From Villigracilis sp024434165 (GTDB lineage: Bacteria > Chloroflexota > Anaerolineae > Anaerolineales > Villigracilaceae): a stretch of 64,000 bases of DNA. Location: contig SZPK01000019.1 of the NCBI GenBank assembly GCA_030263665.1, forward strand, positions 10,639-74,638, in the 5' to 3' direction. Position 1 is the stretch's first letter. The number at the start of each line of letters is the position of its first letter. The notes below the pieces were generated by a model that had not been told where the DNA came from, searched no databases, and saw only the letters and a list, made by a program, of their open reading frames with translations. The translations under genes and the position numbers were made by a program. Below are positions 57,749 to 64,000 of the stretch, piece by piece.

Positions 57749-59053
57749 TCACGCAGCCGCCAAATGGCGAGACCAGAAATCCACGATCACATCCGCGATG
57801 CGGCTGTCCTTTGCAAGCAGTTTTTCGCGGATGGAGGAAATATCCATTTTCAGGGCGACGATTTTTTGCAGCGGCATGGAAAGTTTCTGGTCGCCCATCA
57901 CCACCGCGCCGATGAGATGATTCTCGCCGATCAGCAAACGGACGCGGTTCACATCGAATCCGCCCTGCGCTGCGATGGCATCCGGCAGTTGACGCCAGGT
58001 TTCGCTGTCGCCGCGCGCAATGCCCACAATGTCATCGTCGCGCCCGCTGCCCACCGCGCCGATGATGGTGGTGGTCAACCCGGCAAGGCGCGTCACATTG
58101 AACGGCACGGTCTTGATATACGGCGTGAGCCGTCCCGCCATGTTCAAGCCAGCCGCATAACCTTGTTCCCGCGCCGGATTCCAAAGGCTGTCCAACACCG
58201 AACGACCGGTGAGCGGGTCGTACACCTGCGCCACATCGCCCGCCGCAAAAATCTGGGGGTCGCTCGTTTGCAAATATTCGTTGACGAGGATTCCGCGATC
58301 CAGCGCAAGGTCGGCGGAACGCGCCAAATCGAGCCGCGGCTTGATGCCGATGGCGTATGCCAGCAAATCGCATTTCAGCGTGCGCCCGTCCAGCAGGCGG
58401 ACTCCCGCCACCCTGCCGGACCTGCCAAGTATCTCGACCACCTCGGAATGGAAGTGAAGCGTCACGCCTTCCTCTTGCAGGCGCGCTTCCACAATGCGCG
58501 ACTCCCGCTCGTCCAGCACATTGCCCCAATACCGGGAGCCGCGCAAAAGATAGTGAACCCTCATTCCGCGCGCCAGAAGCCCCTCGGTCAGTTCGAGCGC
58601 GGTAATCCCGCCGCCCACCACGATTGCAGTGCGCCCGCGCCTGACCTGTTTCAAAATCCCGCGCGCATCTTCGAGGTGGTCGAGTTTCACCACGCCGGGC
58701 AGGTTCGCGCCGGGAACCGTCAGCGGGATGGCGGAGGCTCCGGTTGCAATGAGCAGCTTATCGTAAGAAAGAAGCGGCTTGTCCTCCAACTGCAGGGTCC
58801 GGCTGGGGCGATTGATCCCAACGACGCGCGCCTTGTGATATCGAAAGTTCAGGCGGGCGTAGTCATCCCGTTTTTTCGGGAAGAGCATTTTGTCGCGCAG
58901 TTCGCCGGTGAGAAAGTACGCCAGCCCCGGGCGGGAATAATAACCGTGCGGGTCATCGCCGAGCAGGATGACCTCCCCGCTTCGATCCACGCCGCGAATT
59001 GCTTCGACCGCCGAGAGCCCCGCCACCCCGGTGCCAATGATGACGTACCTCAT
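57749..59053 (-). CDS. NAD(P)/FAD-dependent oxidoreductase (NirB/rubredoxin-reductase-like)
   Basis: The 434-residue protein has two Rossmann motifs, VIIGTGVAGLSAVEAI for FAD and AIVVGGGITALELTEGL for NAD(P)H, and FAAGDVAQ near residue 285. The fold is the class I pyridine-nucleotide oxidoreductase of the NirB N-domain and rubredoxin-reductase type. No redox-active Cys pair is visible, so it likely reduces a ferredoxin or other one-electron carrier. Its start overlaps the ferredoxin stop (ATGA). Confidence 0.92.
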   Translation of the reverse strand: MRYVIIGTGVAGLSAVEAIRGVDRSGEVILLGDDPHGYYSRPGLAYFLTGELRDKMLFPKKRDDYARLNFRYHKARVVGINRPSRTLQLEDKPLLSYDKLLIATGASAIPLTVPGANLPGVVKLDHLEDARGILKQVRRGRTAIVVGGGITALELTEGLLARGMRVHYLLRGSRYWGNVLDERESRIVEARLQEEGVTLHFHSEVVEILGRSGRVAGVRLLDGRTLKCDLLAYAIGIKPRLDLARSADLALDRGILVNEYLQTSDPQIFAAGDVAQVYDPLTGRSVLDSLWNPAREQGYAAGLNMAGRLTPYIKTVPFNVTRLAGLTTTIIGAVGSGRDDDIVGIARGDSETWRQLPDAIAAQGGFDVNRVRLLIGENHLIGAVVMGDQKLSMPLQKIVALKMDISSIREKLLAKDSRIADVIVDFWSRHLAAA

Positions 59054-59307
59054 GCGCCGCTCCCCGCGAACAGATTCGTGCGTTCGAAATACAGCGCCCC
59101 GCGCGGACAGCGCGCCACGCATTCGCCGCACGTCAGACATTCGCTGTGTTTGATCGCTTCGCCCCGCCAGGCGTGCGCGCGGACGTCAATGCCGATGGGA
59201 CAGTTGTACGTGCAAATACCGCACTGCACACAACGCGCAGGGTCGGGAACGACATGTCCCGCCGAGAGCGCCGTGCGCCGTGCGGCGTCACTTTTGAAAA
59301 TATTCAT
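59050..59307 (-). CDS. Two-cluster 4Fe-4S ferredoxin
   Basis: The 85-residue protein has two 4Fe-4S motifs, CVQCGICTYNCP and CLTCGECVARCP. It should carry electrons to or from the FAD oxidoreductase. It is the first gene of the four-gene redox unit. The ATG at 59307 begins the conserved MNIFKSD region; a longer form from 59334 is less likely. Confidence 0.9.
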   Translation of the reverse strand: MNIFKSDAARRTALSAGHVVPDPARCVQCGICTYNCPIGIDVRAHAWRGEAIKHSECLTCGECVARCPRGALYFERTNLFAGSGA

Positions 59308-59443
59308 AACCGGAAATCGCATTCCTCCGCACATATCGTCGTTCTTCCCGCCGAAAAGTTACGGGGTCGGGTGATTCCATTCTAAATCCGCCCGATGGTC
59401 CCCGGATAGTGACAAAGGTCATTCCGAGAGCGCTCTTCGCCCG

Positions 59444-59478
59444 CCAAAATAAAACAGGGCTGTCTCACGACAGCCCTG
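59444..59478 (-). terminator. Rho-independent terminator of the cold-shock gene
   Basis: A 10-bp stem CAGGGCTGTC/GACAGCCCTG with a 4-base loop is followed on the minus strand by TTTTATTTT. Confidence 0.9.
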
Positions 59479-59504
59479 CCCGGTATGCAATTGTTGATGT
59501 TGTC

Positions 59505-59717
59505 TTACGAAAGGGGCACTACGTTCGCAGCTTGCAAGCCTTTGGGACCTTCCTCTATTGAAAACTCCACTTTCTGTTCGGCTTCCAACTTGCGGTAGCC
59601 ATCGGTCTGAATGGCGCTGAAATGCACGAACACATCCTCGCCACCATCGCGCCCAATGAAGCCGTAGCCCTTGGTCGCATTGAACCACTTGACGGTTCCA
59701 ACAATACGTTCAGACAT
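59505..59717 (-). CDS. Cold-shock domain protein
   Basis: The 70-residue protein is a single cold-shock domain with both RNA-binding motifs, KGYGFIG and DVFVHFS. It binds single-stranded nucleic acid and helps mRNA fold or unfold. It has its own promoter, a 69-base leader and a terminator, so it is a stand-alone unit. Leader regions of such genes often control cold induction, but nothing here proves this. Confidence 0.96.
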   Translation of the reverse strand: MSERIVGTVKWFNATKGYGFIGRDGGEDVFVHFSAIQTDGYRKLEAEQKVEFSIEEGPKGLQAANVVPLS

Positions 59718-59792
59718 CTTTTATTTCTCCTGCTGAAAAAAATTTGCGCCCGTCCATGGCGCCGTCGCGCCACGGGTCGGGCACGCGGGTCA

Positions 59793-59821
59793 AGATTATC
59801 ACGCCTGATAATGCGTGTCAA
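59793..59821 (-). promoter_or_regulatory. Promoter of the cold-shock gene
   Basis: On the minus strand consensus -35 TTGACA (59816-59821) and -10 TAATCT (59793-59798) are 17 bases apart, with the start near 59786. Composite repeat R3 copy 2 begins just upstream. Confidence 0.8.
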
Positions 59822-59827
59822 GATTCC

Positions 59828-60008
59828 GGGGCTCCCCCGTAGTTAAAGGGAAAAAGCCTAATCACAAAGGGCACCAAGTACACAAAGGAAAGGAGGGGAA
59901 AGGCATCAACTTTATAGGCGTTTTTTCTTCGTGACTGTTGTGCCCTAAGCCCTCAGCATGAGGGTCGTATTTAAAATGATTTTCCCGTTAAAAACGGTAG
60001 AGCCGATT
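59828..60008 (+). repeat. Composite repeat R3, copy 2
   Basis: Homologous over its whole length to 49632-49801: a hairpin near the start, CACAAAGGGCACCAAGTACA, then CCCTAAGCCCTCAGCATGAG and the final CCCGTTAAAAACGG hairpin. It occupies the gap upstream of the cold-shock promoter; 60009-60067 shows nothing recognisable. Confidence 0.85.
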
Positions 60009-60067
60009 TTGGCATGGGAGAGCGGCGAAAAAGGATGGATTGAATCTTTGCCGCGCAGGGCACAGGT

Positions 60068-60664
60068 TCATTTTTTGCCGAACGTCAAACCGGGGATCAA
60101 CATCGGCGTATTGCGCTTGTATTCCGCGTACGCCTCCCCAAAGTCCCGCAGGAGTTTGCGCTCCTCGAAATTCGCGCCGATGAGCAGGTAGAACGTTGCG
60201 CCGGCATACAAGGCGAGGGAATTCTGCGACACGACCGGCGTCAGCCAGATGAAGAGCAGGCTGAATGTGTACAGCGGATGCCGCACCAGGCGGTACAGTC
60301 CGCGCGTCACAAGCGGACCCGGCTGCCCTTCCTCAACAAATAGCTGGCTCAACCCGGCGAAGGAGAGCAGGTCTGTTTGCAGGAGCGCGGCTAACAAAAG
60401 CACCGCCGAAGCCAACTGCCCGCCCAGCATCAAATACTGCCACGGCGCGGGCACGGCGTACAGCGGCTGGTCGGGCAGCGCTGCCGCGAGGTAGAGGATG
60501 GGCGCAAAACTGACCACCGAAAAGGCGTTATAGCCGAGGCGGTAAAAGCGCATCCCTGCCCTCCCGACCATACCGCGAACCATGTCCTTGAAGAAATGTG
60601 AAGCCGTAATGGAATGCGCCGCGCCCCACAGCGCTATTGCCAGCAAAATGATGAAAACGCTCAT
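60068..60664 (-). CDS. Isoprenylcysteine/phospholipid methyltransferase-like membrane protein
   Basis: The 198-residue protein has five hydrophobic segments. The conserved C-terminal SAM-binding pattern of the ICMT/PEMT group is present: GLYRLVRHPLY followed by EERKLLRDFGEAYAEYKRNTP (read in two short pieces). It should methylate a lipid or prenyl-linked substrate at the membrane. The natural substrate is unknown. Its neighbours do not form an obvious pathway with it. Confidence 0.85.
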   Translation of the reverse strand: MSVFIILLAIALWGAAHSITASHFFKDMVRGMVGRAGMRFYRLGYNAFSVVSFAPILYLAAALPDQPLYAVPAPWQYLMLGGQLASAVLLLAALLQTDLLSFAGLSQLFVEEGQPGPLVTRGLYRLVRHPLYTFSLLFIWLTPVVSQNSLALYAGATFYLLIGANFEERKLLRDFGEAYAEYKRNTPMLIPGLTFGKK

Positions 60665-60784
60665 GGAATTTTTCCTTTACAGAGAAGGACAACGCGGGGA
60701 TGGGTTTCGTTACGAGGCAGCGGCATAAAATGGCATCCTGTGCCGCGTCCGCCGAAAGATTGTACGCCGCAGAAATTAACACAA

Positions 60785-60817
60785 AAGCCCCCGAAGGTTT
60801 CAAAAGTTCGGGGGCTA
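60785..60817 (-). terminator. Terminator of the HerA-like gene
   Basis: A 10-bp stem AGCCCCCGAA/TTCGGGGGCT with a 10-base loop is followed on the minus strand by TTTTG. Confidence 0.75.
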
Positions 60818-60818
60818 T

Positions 60819-60845
60819 GTAAGACAAGTCTCAGACTTGTCTTAC
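60819..60845. repeat. GTAAGACAAGTC palindrome
   Basis: A 12-bp perfect stem with a 3-base loop. It is related to the GTAGAACAAGTC palindrome at 15524. Confidence 0.75.
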
Positions 60846-60883
60846 TACAGCCAGCCAATCGAGGCGAGCGGCATTCTCCAAAT

Positions 60884-63457
60884 TCAATCTGTGCCAAACG
60901 CCGGCAGTTCGAACGTCTCGCCGCCTGCCTGCACGATGTAGTACGGCTTCCACGCCACGCCGAAGAGGTTGACGTACACGTCGGTCTTTTTGGGATTGAT
61001 GGTGACTTCGGAGGTTTCGCTCACCGTGCGTCCCCAGCGGTCGCTGATCTCGGAGACCAATTGTTCGCGCTCGCGCTGGAGGTCGGCGATTTGCTGTTTG
61101 TATTGATTGATCGCCTCGACGGATTCCTCCACGTCGGCTTTGGCATTTTCGGTCATGCGGCGCTTCGAGAGGGACGAGGAGAGTTTGCGCGTGCCGCGGG
61201 AGCCGGTGAACAAGCCGAGGACGTTTTCGGCATGCGTGCCGTATTCCTCCATCTTGCGGCTTTGCAGTTCGGCTTCGTCCTCGCGCAGTTCGCGTTCCTC
61301 GCGAATCAGTTTGTCTTCGAGCGCCTTGATCTTTTTATCAATTGCGGCAGCCTTCTTTTCGATTTCGGCATCGCGCGCCTCGCGGGCGGTGTCGGCGCAG
61401 GCTTTCATAAAGTCCGCCTGGCTGACATCGGGTCCCGCAAACACTTTGAGCGCCAGATTGGCGCGCGCCGTCACCGCCGAATTGCGGAAGACCCAGTCGG
61501 TGAAATCCTTTTGCAGGGCGGTCATCAGTCTGGAGTCGTTCAGGGGCGGCTCGATGGAGCCGTATTTCGACGAGGGCGCAGGCGCGCTTTCCAATTTATC
61601 GAGCGGGGTCCCGGCGTAGGGGAAATCCTCCCAGCGGACGATGCCGCGGCGGTCCAGTTCCTCCACGAGGACGGTCCTGGTCACTTCGGTATCCACGCCG
61701 TATTTGCGGTCGAGGATGCGCACCTGGGCGGAGGCGAGCAAAACGGGGTGATATACCACGCCTTGAATCGCCGCGCCGTAGGCTGGCGGTCTTCCGGCGG
61801 CGTTGAAGGCTTCGGGCAGGCTGTAGTTTTGCGGCAGGTAATACTCGCGGATTCCGGCAGGCAGCGGCGGTTTGGTCATGCTCCCGTTGGAGGCGGATGC
61901 GGAACTGCGGGTGGGCGTTTGAATCTTCGGCTGAACAGGCGCGGAGACGGGCACAGCGACCGGCTGGACGTGGTCAACGGGCGGCGGGGTGGATTCGGCT
62001 CGAAGTGTTGGAGCAGGCTCGGGCGGAGTCGGATGCGTTCTCATCGGGGAGGCGGCTTCCTTCGCGCCGACAAGAGCGTTGAGGCTGCGAATCTGGTCGC
62101 GGGTCATGGGTCCTGCAAGGAAATTCATCACCCAGCGGGTTTGGAAGAGGACAGGCATCTTATTGTGGACATTGTTCATCACGAAGACACGCTTGCCAAG
62201 CGAGGAGATGAGTTTGTCCATTTGCGCGCGCGGGATGCCGCCCGCGAGGCTTTCGAGACCGTCGAGCAGGCGGTTTTTATCGCGCTCGGTTTGCAGTTTG
62301 CCGATGAACCATGTGCCGGTGTTCGAGAGGGCTTTGTAATCGAGGTCAACAGGGTTTTGGGTGGCAAGCAAAATTCCAAGCCCGAAGGCGCGCGCCTGTT
62401 TCAACATGCGAAGAAGCGGCTGTTTGGAAGGCGGGTTGGCGGTGGGCGGAAGGTAGCCGTAGATCTCATCCATGTAAAGCAGCGCGCGCAGCGAGGTGGA
62501 GCCTTTCTGCGTGCGCATCCAGGTTTCGACAGCGGAGAGCAGCAGCGTGGTGAAGAACATGCGCTCGCCGTCGGAGAGGTGCGCGAGATAGAAGATGCTG
62601 TGGCGCGGCTGACCCTCCGGCGTGAAGAGCAGGGATTGAATATCGAGCGATTGCCCTTCGCGCCAGGCTTCGAACGCGGGCGCGGCGAGGATGTTGTTCA
62701 GGATCATCGCCAGTTCCATGCGGTCTTTGGGCGGGAAGAAGGTATCCACAGGGAATGCGCCGAGTTTATCGAAGGGCGGGTTTTGGGTTTGTAGGATGAG
62801 TTCGGTCAGGTCAATGCCCTGCCCCTTGCTCCAATGTTCTTCAAAGATGTTCGAGAGCAGGATGTGCTCGCGCGAGCGGATGGGATCGAGGTCGTTCATG
62901 CCGACCAGCCCAAGCAGGGCGGTGACGGTGCTGGTAATGCGTTCACGCAGGACCTCGCGGTTGGTCTCCCAATCGAGAGCTGGGGCGTCGAGCGAAGAAA
63001 GCACGCTGACGGGAATTCCTGCATCGGAGCCGGGCGTGAAAATGGCGAAATTGACGGCGTTCTTGAGGTCGAGGATGCGCGCCTGATCCATGCCCCATTC
63101 CTGGATGCCGCTGCGCCAGGCGGCGGCGGCTTCCGCGGCGGCTTGCTCGGGGGTTTTGTTGGCGCGGCGGACAACTTCCGGGTCAATCCATGGCTGGAAG
63201 TCCTGCGGAAGCAGATCGGGAAAATGCAAAAGCAGATTCGTCAGGTCGCCTTTGGGGTCAATGATGATGGCGGGCACGCCGTTGAGGGCGGCTTCTTCGA
63301 GCAGGGCGATGCACAAGCCGGTCTTGCCGGAGCCGGTCATGCCGGTAACGACGGCATGTGTGGTCAAATCAGCGGGGTCGTAGTTCAGCGCTTCGCTGGC
63401 GACCTTTCCGGTCTTTTCGTTGAAGAACCGTCCGAGGTAGAAGTTTGATTCGGTCAT
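60884..63457 (-). CDS. HerA/DUF853-type ATPase
   Basis: The 857-residue protein has a P-loop ATPase domain with Walker A GMTGSGKT (about residues 37-44) and Walker B LLYMDEIYGYLPP (about 318-330) and a glutamine region ATQNPVDLDYKALSN. These match the HerA/FtsK-like helicase branch (DUF87/DUF853). A Pro-rich linker follows at about 485-540. The C-terminus has a long charged coiled coil (about 690-810) and a short beta tail. Such ATPases move DNA or act in defence or conjugation. No nuclease or partner gene is adjacent. Confidence 0.88.
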   Translation of the reverse strand: MTESNFYLGRFFNEKTGKVASEALNYDPADLTTHAVVTGMTGSGKTGLCIALLEEAALNGVPAIIIDPKGDLTNLLLHFPDLLPQDFQPWIDPEVVRRANKTPEQAAAEAAAAWRSGIQEWGMDQARILDLKNAVNFAIFTPGSDAGIPVSVLSSLDAPALDWETNREVLRERITSTVTALLGLVGMNDLDPIRSREHILLSNIFEEHWSKGQGIDLTELILQTQNPPFDKLGAFPVDTFFPPKDRMELAMILNNILAAPAFEAWREGQSLDIQSLLFTPEGQPRHSIFYLAHLSDGERMFFTTLLLSAVETWMRTQKGSTSLRALLYMDEIYGYLPPTANPPSKQPLLRMLKQARAFGLGILLATQNPVDLDYKALSNTGTWFIGKLQTERDKNRLLDGLESLAGGIPRAQMDKLISSLGKRVFVMNNVHNKMPVLFQTRWVMNFLAGPMTRDQIRSLNALVGAKEAASPMRTHPTPPEPAPTLRAESTPPPVDHVQPVAVPVSAPVQPKIQTPTRSSASASNGSMTKPPLPAGIREYYLPQNYSLPEAFNAAGRPPAYGAAIQGVVYHPVLLASAQVRILDRKYGVDTEVTRTVLVEELDRRGIVRWEDFPYAGTPLDKLESAPAPSSKYGSIEPPLNDSRLMTALQKDFTDWVFRNSAVTARANLALKVFAGPDVSQADFMKACADTAREARDAEIEKKAAAIDKKIKALEDKLIREERELREDEAELQSRKMEEYGTHAENVLGLFTGSRGTRKLSSSLSKRRMTENAKADVEESVEAINQYKQQIADLQREREQLVSEISDRWGRTVSETSEVTINPKKTDVYVNLFGVAWKPYYIVQAGGETFELPAFGTD

Positions 63458-63480
63458 GCCCGTCTCTCCTGAAGTCTCTA

Positions 63481-63511
63481 CAGACCCAAAGGTTTCGAAA
63501 CCTCAGGGTCT
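63481..63511. repeat. AGACCC..AGGTTTCGAAACCT..GGGTCT palindrome
   Basis: A near-perfect palindrome lies just upstream of the HerA-like gene start. It may be another intergenic repeat; no -10/-35 pair is clear in the same region. Confidence 0.6.
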
Positions 63512-63585
63512 TCCTTGAAATAGAACGCACGTGCTAGGGTTAATTTACTCGATTTTATGCCAAAAGGCAAATGATTAACTCATGT

Positions 63586-63676
63586 TACGCGGCAGGGGCG
63601 ACCCATCCATGTTTTGCAAAATGTCTGGTGCAGGGCGGCCCATCCTTGCAGATTGGCTGCCCGCTTTGCCCAAACG
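63586..63676 (-). repeat. Repeat family A, copy 3 (inverted)
   Basis: Reads TTACGCGGCAGGGG at the left and GCCCGCTTTGCCCAA at the right, the reverse of copies 1 and 2. The outer flank is TTAACTCATG, shared with family B ends. Confidence 0.8.
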
Positions 63677-63855
63677 GGTCCCCCTGCCATCCCACTGTTG
63701 CTGCCGCAGACGTTGGCGCTATCCAGATACACCCTGCCGGTAATATTGTTATTCGCTCGTACTCCTCCCCCAAAGGCAGCAGCCGCAGTTATCCCGGCAT
63801 ACACCTTTGTTTTCGTTATTACCGCAGCCGGTCACAATAAACTCTGCCGGAAAGT
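63677..63855. other. Unrecognised segment between repeat A copy 3 and repeat B copy 2
   Basis: This 180-base segment has open frames on both strands, including one on the minus strand rich in Gly/Ala/Asn (ITAAAAFGGGVRANN). I see no ribosome site or known family. It may be a fragment of an old coding sequence. Confidence 0.35.
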
Positions 63856-64000
63856 AGTTAACTCAAGTTGCCGCCTTCCAATAGATTTTCTAGGTTCCCC
63901 GCCAAAGCCCTCACCCTGCCCTCTCCCATCGGGAGAGGGGGAAGTCATCCCAGAAGATATAACCTTGTTTGGGGTGAGGGAAGTCTCTTGAAACCAAGGC
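63856..64000 (+). repeat. Repeat family B, copy 2 (cut by window edge)
   Basis: It starts AGTTAACTCAAGTTGCCGCC and matches copy 1 to the window end (AAACCAAGGC), where the right inverted end begins. Confidence 0.85.

Noticed and set aside
57764..59374. Open frame of about 536 codons antisense to the FAD oxidoreductase
   Set aside because: The minus-strand gene has two Rossmann motifs and an ATGA coupling to the ferredoxin; the plus frame has nothing.
60614..62794. Long open frame (about 726 codons) on the plus strand opposite the HerA-like gene
   Set aside because: It lies antisense to a gene with clear Walker motifs, has no ribosome site and shows no recognisable domain. High-GC third positions create such shadows.

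Overview
The window looks like a piece of a Chloroflexota chromosome, probably class Anaerolineae. This is inference from the gene content and not from a marker gene. The signs are Pro/Thr-rich linker lipoproteins, a Rex repressor, a radical-SAM protein and its DUF2344 partner encoded as two genes, an ATP synthase alpha chain with an internal insertion, and gaps between genes packed with short palindromic 'word' repeats. No transposase, integrase, phage gene or CRISPR array is visible. Coding density is high and most genes sit in long co-directional runs.

Layout. 1-0.7 kb: two decayed gene remnants (a DUF2293-like protein and a UvrD/AddA-type helicase). 0.7-2.6 kb: YjbQ, an acyltransferase and a PfpI-type protein. 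2.6-7.6 kb: a phosphodiesterase-superfamily enzyme and a complete binding-protein ABC importer behind a good sigma-70-type promoter. 7.7-35.2 kb: a large locus built around a DeoR-family regulator at 19.2 kb. A leftward arm runs metallophosphoesterase, APC permease, choline-kinase-like phosphotransferase, FAD/GcvT demethylating oxidase, PfkB-like protein, MttB-family methyltransferase, DUF47 and Pit phosphate transporter. A rightward arm runs nucleotidyltransferase-like protein, CBS protein, second FAD/GcvT oxidase, second phosphotransferase, transaldolase, class II aldolase, aminotransferase, HAD phosphatase, second APC permease, FGGY kinase and a GlpA-like FAD fusion. The arms share several enzyme types. 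I infer a catabolic system for phosphorylated, N-methylated amino-alcohols and polyols.

35.2-43 kb: Nudix protein, a secreted/membrane bactofilin-like protein, a lipoprotein, the TIGR03960-like radical-SAM protein and its DUF2344 partner, PrsW and tRNA-Arg(CCG). 43-48 kb: SH3 lipoprotein, FecR lipoprotein and CHASE2-adenylate cyclase (a signalling operon), then rex with a candidate operator on its own promoter. 48.1-53.9 kb (leftward): atpA-atpG-atpD-atpC and an MreB-like gene; the F0 and delta genes are not here. 54.5-60.7 kb: ATP-grasp ligase, a four-gene redox unit (ferredoxin, FAD oxidoreductase, membrane cytochrome b-like protein, 17-haem cytochrome c), cold-shock protein and an ICMT-like membrane methyltransferase. 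60.9-63.5 kb: a HerA/DUF853-type ATPase.

The most unusual signal is the repeat content. At least four repeat families lie in frame inside one gene (32587-35208), where they encode extra peptide segments at domain boundaries and loops. The same families, and longer MITE-like elements with inverted ends, fill the intergenic gaps, including gaps inside the ATP synthase operon.
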